Below, piece after piece: positions 28,469 through 38,896 of a DNA stretch of 64,000 bases. Every line of letters starts with the position of its first letter. Positions within the stretch are counted from its first letter, which is position 1. This DNA comes from JACZYA01 sp965247455 (GTDB lineage Bacteria > Acidobacteriota > Terriglobia > Acidiferrales > 2-02-FULL-67-57), in NCBI GenBank assembly GCA_965247455.1, contig CBDFHE010000006.1, positions 1 through 64,000 on the forward strand, read 5' to 3'. The position numbers and the translations under genes were made by a program. The notes below the pieces were generated by a model. It had not been told where the DNA came from, searched no databases, and was given only the letters and a program-made list of their open reading frames with translations.

Positions 28469-28551
28469 GGCGGGAGGATGTTCCCTCGGCCCGCTTCGCG
28501 GGGCTCGGGACAGGCGCGGGTGCCTTTGACGGCTTGGAAGCGGTTCGGCAA
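28469..28551 (-). pseudogene. Decayed duplicate of the hisS 5' end, split by a repeat
   Basis: The minus strand encodes NRFQAVKGTR, then about 11 residues from a GC-rich hairpin (CCGAGCCCCGCGAAGCGGG), then NILPPA. Without the inserted piece this matches the hisS start (HRFQAVKGTRDILPP). Base changes between the two copies are mostly at third codon positions, so the duplicate once coded. Confidence 0.6.
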
Positions 28552-28794
28552 GCTCACCACAAGCGGCGGGATGCTATCGCTTGGCCTCCGTTTCGTACGA
28601 AACCGCTGGCCGCGAATCCTGGCGGTGTACCGCACGGGTCAACGAGAAATGGGAATCCTTATAGCCCGCGTCGCTGACGAAGGCAACGGGTGCAATTCGC
28701 GGCTCGCAGCCGTTCGTGGGAAAAATCATGAGCAAAATCAGCGCAGTCCGAACGGGTGAAAGTAGCACACGGACTGACGGCGCGCAAGACTCGC

Positions 28795-28973
28795 CCTGGC
28801 CGGGTAGTGGGTCAGTTTCACGATGTTAATTTTATCGCTGAGCCCGGCGGCCTGCCTGCGGTAGGCAGGCACCTGCCGCCGGGCAGACAAGTGGCACAAA
28901 CGCCCCGTGGCAGGTGCCACAGGGCTCGGCGTGAGCTTCCCATTTCCAAAATGTCCCACTACCCTGGCCGTGG
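28795..28973. repeat. MITE-like element with inverted ends
   Basis: CTGGCCGGGTAGTGGGTCA (from about 28796) recurs inverted as TGTCCCACTACCCTGGCCG (28952-28970), giving a unit of about 180 bp with no ORF. Inside are a 19-bp palindrome (28851) nested in a GCCCGGCGG palindrome and another GTGGCAGGTGCCAC palindrome near 28907. A similar tip, GTAGCGGGTTAATTTCAC, occurs near 7724. Confidence 0.5.
28851..28869. repeat. 19-bp palindrome nested in another palindrome
   Basis: CCTGCCTGCGGTAGGCAGG lies between GCCCGGCGG and CACCTGCCGCCGGGC. Removing it restores a complete palindrome of the 24656 type. Confidence 0.85.
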
Positions 28974-29336
28974 AAGAAGGAACTACCTCCTCAGCAAGCC
29001 TGCCTGAGCCTGCCCCGAGCGAAGTCGAGGGGCGAAGCCGAAGGGAGCGGAGTCGAGAGACGCCTGCTTTGCTGGAACGGCAGGCAAGAACGCCTGCCCC
29101 ACTCGCCGGGAACATTAAAGCATTCTCATGATTTGCCGATGAATTAAGTTGATAATTGGCACGTAGGAAGCTGGTGCTGAGGTTCGCCGGGGCAAGGAAC
29201 ATTCCTCGCCCAGACCCTGCCGGAATTTGTGTTGACGGCACACACTGTCCAGCGCGTTCCGAGCGGCGCGGCAGGAAACCCGTTCAGTTTCCGGGCGCAA
29301 CGCCGGGCAGCTTAACCAGTAGTGGCGCTATAACCG

Positions 29337-30062
29337 ATGGGAGTGAAAGCAAAGATTCTGGTCGTGGACGACGACCAGCAGATGTTGCGCTTGCTGCGGG
29401 ACGTATTCACCCAAATGGGCGCTGAGACGCTCTGCGTTGAATCGAGCCCGCAAACGGCCGAGCTGATTCAACGCGACAAATTCGACGGCGTGTTCCTAGA
29501 CTGGAAAATGCCCGAGATGGACGGCATTGAACTGGCTGCACGCATCCGCACATCTGAATCCAACTCGGAATGTCCCATTGTCATGCTCACGGGCTACCCG
29601 GAGCCGGACGCCATGCAAGAGAGCCTGCGGGTCGGCATCAATTTTTTCCTGCCCAAACCGATTACCGTTCAGCAAATCCGACAACTACTGAGCACGGTTC
29701 AGAAGCTGACGCAGCCGGAAAACCGCAGCGAACACCGGGTCGCGCTGCACACACCGGTGCTCTGCTCGTGGAACGAGCACCGAGCGCAAGGCCAGAGTTT
29801 GAATCTGAGCGTCACCGGCATGTTGGTGGCGCTCGATCCCGCCCCGGAGGTGGGGGCCGGGGCGCGGCTTGAATTCACGTTGCCCGGTGACAGCAAACCA
29901 TTGGAGTTAACCGTGCGCGTCGCTCGTGTGACCGTGTTTGCCGGGAACGCACACCCTGTCTCCAACCGGCAGGTTGGTTTCCGGTTCACGGGCATCAGCC
30001 GCGAGATTCGCCATCGCCTGCCGGAATACATCGACAGCGCCGTGACCTCTTCCTTGTCCTAA
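29337..30062 (+). CDS. Response regulator with PilZ output domain
   Basis: 241 residues. The N-terminal receiver domain (about 5-120) has VVDDDQQ acidic residues, FLDWKMPEMDG with the phosphoacceptor Asp, the LTGYP switch Thr and the PKPIT Lys. The C-terminal part is PilZ-like, with RSEHR (RxxxR) and NLSVTGM (N/DxSxxG), the c-di-GMP-binding signature. It would couple phosphorylation by an unknown kinase to c-di-GMP sensing, as seen in motility and surface regulators. No histidine kinase is adjacent. Convergent with the Mrp gene. Confidence 0.85.
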   Translation: MGVKAKILVVDDDQQMLRLLRDVFTQMGAETLCVESSPQTAELIQRDKFDGVFLDWKMPEMDGIELAARIRTSESNSECPIVMLTGYPEPDAMQESLRVGINFFLPKPITVQQIRQLLSTVQKLTQPENRSEHRVALHTPVLCSWNEHRAQGQSLNLSVTGMLVALDPAPEVGAGARLEFTLPGDSKPLELTVRVARVTVFAGNAHPVSNRQVGFRFTGISREIRHRLPEYIDSAVTSSLS

Positions 30063-30125
30063 CCACGCGCGACCACGGGTGGGCGGAACCACCGGCCGCT
30101 TCTTTCCATTGTTGGGAATTCTGGT

Positions 30126-31229
30126 TTAAGTGATTTGCACAAGTGGAGTGGCGGGTGTGCGCGAAGCGAGGGTGCTCAGGGCGTCGGCCACCTTCCCGGC
30201 CAAATCGAAGAAAGGCTTAGCCTCGGGAGCATCTTCGCCCAGGCTGACCGGCGGCTTGCCGGCGTCGCCGTGAAGCCGGATGCCAGCGTGGAGAGGAATC
30301 TCGCCCAGGAACGGAATCTTGAACTGCTCGGCCGTGTTCCTCCCTTCCCCGTAACTGAAAATCTCGCTGCGTTCGCCGCAATGCGGGCAGAGGAAGTAGC
30401 TCATGTTTTCCACAATGCCCAGGATTTCGACCTTGACCTGACGGAACATCTCAATCGCCTTGCGCACATCGGCCAGCGCCACCACCGACGGGGTGGTGAC
30501 GAGGATTGCAGCGGTGACCGGAACCGTCTGGATAAGGGAAAGCTGAACGTCGCCGGTGCCAGGCGGCAAATCAATAATCAAATAATCGGTCTCGCCCCAC
30601 TCCACCTGCCGGATGAATTGCTGCATGACCTGGTGGAGCATGGGGCCGCGCCAGATGAGCGGCTTATCGCCCGGATTGAGGAAACCCATCGACATCACTT
30701 TCAACCCGTAGCCTTCCAAGGGAATGATTTGATTCCCGTGCGCCACCGGCTGGCCGTTCAGTCCGAGCATGGTGGGAACGTTGGGGCCATACACATCGGC
30801 ATCCAGCAGACCGACCTTCGAGCCCGCTTGCGCCAACGCCACCGCCAAGTTGACCGCCACGGTGGTTTTGCCCACACCGCCTTTGCCGCTGGCCACGGCC
30901 ACGATGCTCTTCACGCCCGGCACGTCGGCTCGGCCTTGCGGAGTTCCGCCCCGGGGCGCAGGCGGGGGCGCGCCCCACTGAATTGCGACCTCCTTGTCGC
31001 TGCCCAACTTGGCCAGGACGGCGCGCACATCCTTCTCGACTGTGTCCTTGAAGGGATAAGCAGGATCGCTGACGGCAATCGTCAATGAAATTCCAGCGCC
31101 GCTTACCGCCAGGTTCTTAACCATGTTGAGCGCCACGATGTCGCGTTTCGACTTGGGCTCTTGAACGGCGCGCAGTGCCTCCAGGATTTTCTCCGGCGTC
31201 AGATTACTCTTGCCACCAAACAGTCCCAT
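30126..31229 (-). CDS. Mrp/ApbC-family P-loop ATPase, Fe-S cluster carrier
   Basis: 367 residues: an N-terminal MIP18/DUF59-like domain (about 8-85), a Gly/Pro-rich linker, then the deviant Walker A GKGGVGKTTVAVNLA, DADVYGPNVPTMLGL, IIDLPPGTGDVQLSL and the paired Cys in FLCPHCGE that bridge an Fe-S cluster in the dimer. It is thought to deliver Fe-S clusters to apo-proteins. Single gene, convergent with the receiver-PilZ gene. Confidence 0.93.
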   Translation of the reverse strand: MGLFGGKSNLTPEKILEALRAVQEPKSKRDIVALNMVKNLAVSGAGISLTIAVSDPAYPFKDTVEKDVRAVLAKLGSDKEVAIQWGAPPPAPRGGTPQGRADVPGVKSIVAVASGKGGVGKTTVAVNLAVALAQAGSKVGLLDADVYGPNVPTMLGLNGQPVAHGNQIIPLEGYGLKVMSMGFLNPGDKPLIWRGPMLHQVMQQFIRQVEWGETDYLIIDLPPGTGDVQLSLIQTVPVTAAILVTTPSVVALADVRKAIEMFRQVKVEILGIVENMSYFLCPHCGERSEIFSYGEGRNTAEQFKIPFLGEIPLHAGIRLHGDAGKPPVSLGEDAPEAKPFFDLAGKVADALSTLASRTPATPLVQIT

Positions 31230-31282
31230 AATTTTGTCCTTTTAACCTTCGCCGCGGCGAAGCCGCCCACCAAACTAAAATC

Positions 31283-31320
31283 GCCTATACCCCGTGTCCG
31301 CCACACATTCAGGTATAGGC
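31283..31320. repeat. Perfect 9-bp inverted repeat upstream of the Mrp gene
   Basis: GCCTATACC (31283-31291) and GGTATAGGC (31312-31320) with a 20-nt gap, about 55 bp upstream of the Mrp start. It could be an operator or an RNA hairpin. Confidence 0.5.
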
Positions 31321-31520
31321 CATTGCCTTCCCCTTTCCAGTCCTCGCTGGCCGCGAAGGTTTGCCCGGGGCGCGCCCCGCTTTCGCAGGACACGGTATCG
31401 CCCCGGCAACCGGCCGTACGCCAAGTAGGTTGTCTCTCCCGTAGGCTGCCGGGATCGGAGAACGCAACCTTGATGGTAGCGGATCACTCCTGTGGCCGCA
31501 AGCGGCGCCCGAGCAGCCCG

Positions 31521-32075
31521 CTAAATGCGCGGCAGGACGATCCCTTGCTGAGCCTGATACTTGCCTTTCTTGTCCTTGTAGGAGACCTCGCACAGCTCGT
31601 CAGATTCCAGAAAGATGACCTGGCAAAGGCCTTCGTTGGAATAGACGCGCGCCGGCAGCGGCGAGGTGTTGGAGATCTCCAGCGTGACGTAGCCTTCCCA
31701 CTCCGGTTCGAACGGAGTGACGTTGACGATGATGCCGCAGCGCGCGTAGGTGGACTTGCCCACGCAGATGGTCAGCACGTTACGCGGAATGCGAAAGTAC
31801 TCCACCGACCGCGCCAGCGCAAACGAGTTCGGCGGAATAACGCAGATGTCTCCTTGGTACTCGACAAAGGAGCGCGCGTCGAAGTTCTTAGGATCAACGG
31901 TGGTGGTGTTGACGTTGGTGAAGATGCGGTACTCGTCGGCCACCCGGATGTCGTAGCCGTAGCTCGACAGTCCGTAGCTGATCACCCCCTCGCGCTTTTG
32001 CGTCTCCGCAAAGGGTTCGATCATGCGCTGCTCGCGCGCCATCTGGCGAATCCAACGGTCAGACTTTACCGGCAT
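31521..32075 (-). CDS. dcd: dCTP deaminase
   Basis: 184 residues. It converts dCTP to dUTP in dTMP synthesis. It begins MPVKSDRWIRQMA and shows SYGLSSYGYDIRV, the VGKSTYARCG loop and the catalytic Glu region WEGYVTLEISNTSPLPARVY, plus GLCQVIFLESD. The start at 32075 matches the family's N-terminus; the long upstream reading to 32552 is antisense to the HU gene. No dUTPase gene is nearby. Confidence 0.93.
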   Translation of the reverse strand: MPVKSDRWIRQMAREQRMIEPFAETQKREGVISYGLSSYGYDIRVADEYRIFTNVNTTTVDPKNFDARSFVEYQGDICVIPPNSFALARSVEYFRIPRNVLTICVGKSTYARCGIIVNVTPFEPEWEGYVTLEISNTSPLPARVYSNEGLCQVIFLESDELCEVSYKDKKGKYQAQQGIVLPRI

Positions 32076-32313
32076 AGACGGCCTCTCGGAAAAAGATTCG
32101 CGGCTCCGCCGGCATGCTGGATGCGGAGTCCGGCTCCTCCCGCTGCAACGGGCGGACGCAGCCCGCAGTGTAACGCGAGCAAAGGCCGCTTGACAATAAC
32201 CGATACGGTTCATAGCATACGCCCGTTGTCCGGTTGACTTGCCATCGGCAGGCCCGAACCCGCATCCTCGCCTCGGTAGGACGCGGGAAACACAAGCACG
32301 GTCGGAGGATGTT

Positions 32314-32583
32314 GTGATCAAGCTGGATATTGTCAACCAAGTCGTCAGCCGCACCGGGGTAAGCAAGTCCAAGGCCGAGTTGGCGGTGGAAACCATCTTC
32401 GAAGCCATGAAGCGGGCGCTGGAGCGCGGCGAACGAATCGAGCTGCGCGGCTTTGGCGTCTTCAATGTCCGCCCGCGCAAGACCGGCATCGGACGCAACC
32501 CCCGCACCGGAGAAGAGGTGACCATCCCGCCGGGAAAGGCGGTCCGCTTCAAGCCCGGAAAAGAACTGCAAAACCTCTCCTAG
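32314..32583 (+). CDS. HU/IHF-family DNA-bending protein
   Basis: 89 residues covering the whole fold: helical N-terminus (IVSKSKAE-type helix, AVETIFEAMKRALERGERIE), then the GFGVFNVRPRKTGIGRNP signature with the DNA-inserting Pro region and the EEVTIPPGKAVRFKPGKEL tail. The form is closest to IHF-alpha-like/HU proteins. GTG 32314 is chosen because GGAGG lies 5 bases upstream; the ORF start at 32239 reads non-conserved sequence. Confidence 0.93.
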   Translation: MIKLDIVNQVVSRTGVSKSKAELAVETIFEAMKRALERGERIELRGFGVFNVRPRKTGIGRNPRTGEEVTIPPGKAVRFKPGKELQNLS

Positions 32584-32680
32584 CGCAGCCGCCCCGCCGG
32601 TCTCGAACCAAGAATCCCAGTCCCGTTGTTTCTTGCCGCGCACCCTTTCTCGTCCGTCGCTTTTCGATATACTTGTTTCT

Positions 32681-33673
32681 ATGGGCAACGGTCTTTCCAC
32701 TCACGGACAGCTGCCATCCGGCCTGGAGCCCATCCGCATTCCGGTGCGGCTAGCCGGTCTTCTGCGTCGCCGGGTCAAGCTGCCCTTGCTCCTGTTCGTG
32801 CTGACCATCGTCAGCACGCTCACCGTGGGCGCCCACCTGACCCGCGCCTTCGAGCAAAATCTGTATCCCTACGCTGAGTTCTTCTCCTGGCTTGAACTCT
32901 TCGGCCCTGTGATCGAAAACCCGTTCTCGCTGCTCTCGGGCTGGCCCTTCGCGCTCGCCCTGATGGGAATCCTGCTGGCGCATGAGCTAGGCCACTACTT
33001 CGCGTGCCGCTACTACGGCATCCACGCCACCTACCCCTACTTCCTCCCTGCGCCCACGCTCATCGGCACCATGGGCGCCTTCATCCGCATCCAGTCTCCC
33101 ATCGTCCACCGGCGTGCGTTGTTCGACGTCGGCATCGCCGGACCGCTGGTCGGCTTTGTCATTGCCGTGCCAGCACTGATTGTCGGCATTCTCTACTCCA
33201 AGGCCATCCCCGGCACGCTCGCACAAGGAGCGATTGTTTTTGGCAACCCTCCCCTGGTGGGGCTGCTGGCAAAGCTGCTGCGCCCGGACGTGCCGCTCGA
33301 CCAACTCTTCCTCCACCCCATCGGCCGCGCCGCCTGGGTGGGCCTGTTCGCCACCGCGTTGAACTTGCTGCCCGTGGGGCAACTCGATGGCGGCCACATC
33401 CTCTACGCGGTCGCGCCCAGCAGGCACCGCTCCCTCTCGCGCCTGTTTGTCTTGCTACTGTTTGTGATCGGCCTCTTCGGCCTGCTCTATCCGGAGGCGA
33501 TTTGGTTCGGCTGGGCCTTCTGGGGCGTCTTGCTGCGGTTGATGGGCACCCGCCACCCCACCGTGCTCGAGCCCGTCCAGACGCTCGATCGCAAGCGGCT
33601 CTGGGTCGCCGCTCTCGGCCTGCTGGTCTTCCTGCTCTGCTTCACTCCCGTCCCCTTCCACCTGTACTACTAA
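32681..33673 (+). CDS. Site-2 protease (M50) family membrane metalloprotease
   Basis: About 330 residues with around eight membrane segments. LLAHELGHYFACRYYG holds the HExxH zinc motif, and NLLPVGQLDGGH supplies the third ligand Asp. The FLPAPTLIGTMGAFIRI loop is typical of the EGY1-like/S2P subgroup without PDZ domains. It cleaves substrates within the membrane, often anti-sigma factors, but the target here is unknown. ATG 32681 is preferred to 32633. It ends 3 bp from the convergent priA stop. Confidence 0.85.
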   Translation: MGNGLSTHGQLPSGLEPIRIPVRLAGLLRRRVKLPLLLFVLTIVSTLTVGAHLTRAFEQNLYPYAEFFSWLELFGPVIENPFSLLSGWPFALALMGILLAHELGHYFACRYYGIHATYPYFLPAPTLIGTMGAFIRIQSPIVHRRALFDVGIAGPLVGFVIAVPALIVGILYSKAIPGTLAQGAIVFGNPPLVGLLAKLLRPDVPLDQLFLHPIGRAAWVGLFATALNLLPVGQLDGGHILYAVAPSRHRSLSRLFVLLLFVIGLFGLLYPEAIWFGWAFWGVLLRLMGTRHPTVLEPVQTLDRKRLWVAALGLLVFLLCFTPVPFHLYY

Positions 33674-33675
33674 CG

Positions 33676-35922
<2,247 letters not shown>

Positions 35923-35930
35923 GGCGGCAC

Positions 35931-36716
35931 TCAGGCAGAGAGGAAGGTGCGGATCTTTTCCAAGTCCTGCCGAATCTCGCGGTCCACCGCCGGCGAATGC
36001 GGCCGCAGCAGATAGGCGGGGTGGTAGGTCAGAAAGAGTTTGCTGCCGCGATAGTCGAACACCTGACCCCGAACACGGGTGATGGAGATCGGCTTCCCCA
36101 GCAAAGCCTTGGCGGCGGAACCTCCCAAGCAGCAAATCAGCTTGGGGCGAATCGCGTCCAACTGCCGGAAGAGAAACGGCGAGCAGGTTTCGACCTCGTC
36201 CTTCTCCGGGGTGCGGTTGGCGGGCGGGCGACACTTGATCACGTTGCAGATATAAACGGCGTCGCGTGTAAGCCCCATGCTTTCGATCCAGCGGTTAAGC
36301 AACCGCCCGGCCCGGCCCACAAACGGCTCTCCCTGCGCATCCTCGTCCGCCCCCGGCCCTTCTCCTACGAACACCAGCTCGGCTCGCGGATTCCCTACTC
36401 CGAAGACGATATTGGCGCGGTGCGGCCAGAGCTTGCAGCGGTGGCAATCGCCGATGTCAGCTTGAATCTTCTCCAGCGTATCGCCCTCCACGCGTCCCGG
36501 CGTTTCGCCAAACAAGGAGGCTATCTGTGGAGTTTCGCTGGCCATCGAAACCATCGGCGCCGCCGGCGTCGGATCTTCGATGACTGGCAGAGAAGGTTTC
36601 CGCCCAGGCAGGGGCGAACCTCGCGGTGCAGCGCGCCGGCGATAAAAAGGAGTCAACCCCAGCTCTTCAGCAAAACTCAACCAGTCGCGCAGGTGCTCTT
36701 CGCGCGGTTCGCTCAT
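35931..36716 (-). CDS. Uracil-DNA glycosylase (family 4, Fe-S)
   Basis: 261 residues. Motif A GEGPGADEDAQGEPFVGRAG fits family 4. Four cysteines (CHRC near 91-94, then CNVIKC) fit a 4Fe-4S cluster, and the C-terminal HPAYLLR carries the motif B His. It removes uracil arising from cytosine deamination. About 75 N-terminal residues precede the core; such Pro-rich extensions are common in this group, where some members are annotated as phage-type DNA polymerase fragments. ATGA overlap with coaBC upstream indicates an operon. Confidence 0.92.
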   Translation of the reverse strand: MSEPREEHLRDWLSFAEELGLTPFYRRRAAPRGSPLPGRKPSLPVIEDPTPAAPMVSMASETPQIASLFGETPGRVEGDTLEKIQADIGDCHRCKLWPHRANIVFGVGNPRAELVFVGEGPGADEDAQGEPFVGRAGRLLNRWIESMGLTRDAVYICNVIKCRPPANRTPEKDEVETCSPFLFRQLDAIRPKLICCLGGSAAKALLGKPISITRVRGQVFDYRGSKLFLTYHPAYLLRPHSPAVDREIRQDLEKIRTFLSA

Positions 36717-37945
36717 CTTTGCAGACTCTGTGCCCGGCCGGATTCAACCCGGCTTCGCAAACGCACCACTTCGTCCAGGATCAGGTCGGCCACGGCCTGC
36801 TTGCTCATTTTAGGGAGGTCGGTTTGCCGCCCGTCGCGGCTGAGCAGCGTAACGATGTTGGTCTCTCCGTCAAAGCCCGCCCCTTCTCGGGTGATGTCGT
36901 TCGCCACCACCAGGTCCAGATTTTTCGTTTTCAACTTGAGCCGCGCGTTCTCCAACACATTTTCGCTTTCGGCGGCAAACCCGACCAGCAAGCGGCTACC
37001 CTTCTCCCGCGCCACTTCCTCCAACAGGTCAGCCGTGGGTTCCAGCTCCAGCTTCAACTCGCCCCGCCGGCGTTTAATCTTGCGCTTCTCGATCCGCGCC
37101 GGCCGGAAGTCCGCCACCGCCGCCGCCTTGATCACCACCGTGGTCTGGGGCAACGCTGCCCGCACGGCTTGGCGCATCTCTTCAGTGGTACGAACACGCT
37201 CCAGCCGCACTCCGCTCGGTGCGGGAATGGCCGTCGGCCCGCTGACCAAAATCACTTCGGCCCCGCGCCGCCGCGCGGCTTCTGCCACGGCGTACCCCAT
37301 CCGCCCCGAAGACCGATTGGTGATGTAGCGGACAGGGTCAATGTCTTCGCAGGTCGGCCCGGCCGTGACCAACACCGTCTCACCCGCCAAGTCCCTTCGA
37401 ATCCCCAGCAGAGTCACCACCCGCGCTACGATCTCTTCCAGAACAGCCAAGCGGCCCGGCCCGGTCCACCCGCACACCAGATAGCCCTGGTCAGGCTCGA
37501 CCACGGCCACGCCCCGCTCCCGCAGTTGTGCCAAGTTGGCCTGCACCGCCGAATGCTGCCACATATTCACGTTCATCGCCGGCGCCACCAGCACCGGGGC
37601 CTTGGTCGCCAGGTAGAGCGTGGTCAGGAAGTCGTCCGCAATTCCTTGCGCCAGTTTGCCCAAAAGGTTGGCGGTCGCGGGTGCGACCACCAATGCGTCA
37701 ATGCTGTCCGCGACCCCGATGTGCTCAACGGCGCTCTCGACGTTCGCCGGCTCCGTGCCGTTCTCGAACATCGCGGTGATGACTTTCTGCCCGGTCAGAG
37801 CAGCGAAAGTCAACGGGCGCACAAACTCCTGCGCGCTCTTGGTCATCACCACCTGCACACTGATCCCTTCCTGCTGGAGCAAGCGCACCAACTCCGCCGC
37901 CTTGTAGGCGGCGATGCAGCCACTGACCCCCAGTGCAATTTTCAT
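36713..37945 (-). CDS. coaBC: Bifunctional phosphopantothenoylcysteine decarboxylase/synthetase
   Basis: 410 residues of CoA biosynthesis. The N-terminal flavoprotein CoaC domain has GVSGCIAAYKAAELVRLL, the catalytic His in WQHSAVQANL and NVNMW. The C-terminal CoaB domain has VTAGPTCEDIDPVRYITNRS and KAAAVADFRP. Both steps from 4'-phosphopantothenate and Cys to phosphopantetheine are covered. It overlaps rpoZ upstream and UDG downstream by 4 bp each. Confidence 0.96.
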   Translation of the reverse strand: MKIALGVSGCIAAYKAAELVRLLQQEGISVQVVMTKSAQEFVRPLTFAALTGQKVITAMFENGTEPANVESAVEHIGVADSIDALVVAPATANLLGKLAQGIADDFLTTLYLATKAPVLVAPAMNVNMWQHSAVQANLAQLRERGVAVVEPDQGYLVCGWTGPGRLAVLEEIVARVVTLLGIRRDLAGETVLVTAGPTCEDIDPVRYITNRSSGRMGYAVAEAARRRGAEVILVSGPTAIPAPSGVRLERVRTTEEMRQAVRAALPQTTVVIKAAAVADFRPARIEKRKIKRRRGELKLELEPTADLLEEVAREKGSRLLVGFAAESENVLENARLKLKTKNLDLVVANDITREGAGFDGETNIVTLLSRDGRQTDLPKMSKQAVADLILDEVVRLRSRVESGRAQSLQR

Positions 37946-38181
37946 GTCTTTTTTCGCGCTTTGCTTTTCGTCTTCTTCTCTTTTCCGTCCGCGCTGCGCT
38001 CTTCCATCGGAGGAACCTCAAACGGAACTGCGCCGGCGCCCACTTCTTCCATCGCCACTCGCGTGGCCTTGCGGACGCTCGCCCGAACCAGCGGTTTGGC
38101 GCCTCCCTGTAACTGCCGCGCCCGTTTGGCGGCAGCCACGATGAACACGAACTTTTGGTCGATCTTGTCGATAGAGATCAT
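37942..38181 (-). CDS. rpoZ: RNA polymerase omega subunit
   Basis: About 79 residues beginning MISIDKIDQKFVFIVAAAKRA, the omega signature, with the conserved RARQLQGGAKP turn and a Lys-rich tail. It helps assemble the beta' subunit and binds ppGpp in some phyla. ATG 38181 is favoured with AGGAG about 10 bases upstream; a TTG 33 bp earlier is possible. It sits between gmk and coaBC, the usual neighbours. Confidence 0.88.
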   Translation of the reverse strand: MISIDKIDQKFVFIVAAAKRARQLQGGAKPLVRASVRKATRVAMEEVGAGAVPFEVPPMEERSADGKEKKTKSKARKKT

Positions 38182-38194
38182 TCCCTCTACACTC

Positions 38195-38896
38195 CTACGC
38201 GCTGCTTGAACCAAACGTCTTTAGAATACCAGAAACCCGCTCGGAGGTGGTCTCCCGGCGTGCGGCTGCCGCCTGCGCGTGGAACGAGCCCGCCACCCCC
38301 GCGGCCGCTGCTCCGGGGGCTCCGCATTGCTCGCGCCCGGCCTGAACGATTGCTTCCACCTGCGTGCAGGTCTCCTGCAGGTCGTGATTGACCACCAAGT
38401 AATCGTAGTTGTCATAGCGCTCGATTTCCCGCCGCGCCATCTCCAGCCGCCGCGCAATGACCTCACTGGAATCCTGCCCGCGAGCGCGCAAGCGCCGCTC
38501 CAGCTCCTGCCGCGACGGCGGCAGCAGGAAGATCGCAACTGCACCCGGCAGCTTTGCCTTCACTTGGCGCGCCCCTTGAACATCAATGTCGAGCACCAAG
38601 TCCCTTTTCCTTTTCTCGGCCTCCTCCAGTACACCGGCGTGGGTGCCATACAAGTTCCCGAAGACATCTGCGTACTCCAAAAACTCCTCGCGCGCGATCA
38701 TTTCCTCAAACTTCTCCCGGCTGACAAAAGTGTATTCACGGCCGTCCTGCTCCCCCGCGCGCGGCTTACGGGTTGTATAAGACACGGAGAACATGGTATC
38801 CGGCACTGTTCGCAACAAATGCTCCACCGCCGTGGTCTTGCCGGAGCCCGACGGCCCCGAAACGATAAACACCCGCGGTTGTGCCGCTACCCTCAC
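38195..38896 (-). CDS. gmk: Guanylate kinase
   Basis: 233 residues converting GMP to GDP. FIVSGPSGSGKTTAVEHLL is the P-loop, SVSYTTRKPRAGEQDGREY the GMP-binding region, and LVLDIDVQGARQVK the Walker B-like segment. The C-terminal about 35 residues exceed the usual length (about 205) and are Ala/Arg-rich. It overlaps yicC upstream by 4 bp. Confidence 0.95.
   Translation of the reverse strand: MRVAAQPRVFIVSGPSGSGKTTAVEHLLRTVPDTMFSVSYTTRKPRAGEQDGREYTFVSREKFEEMIAREEFLEYADVFGNLYGTHAGVLEEAEKRKRDLVLDIDVQGARQVKAKLPGAVAIFLLPPSRQELERRLRARGQDSSEVIARRLEMARREIERYDNYDYLVVNHDLQETCTQVEAIVQAGREQCGAPGAAAAGVAGSFHAQAAAARRETTSERVSGILKTFGSSSA

Noticed and set aside
36626..38209. 527-codon plus-strand ORF
   Set aside because: Runs antisense across coaBC and rpoZ; low-complexity composition and no motif.
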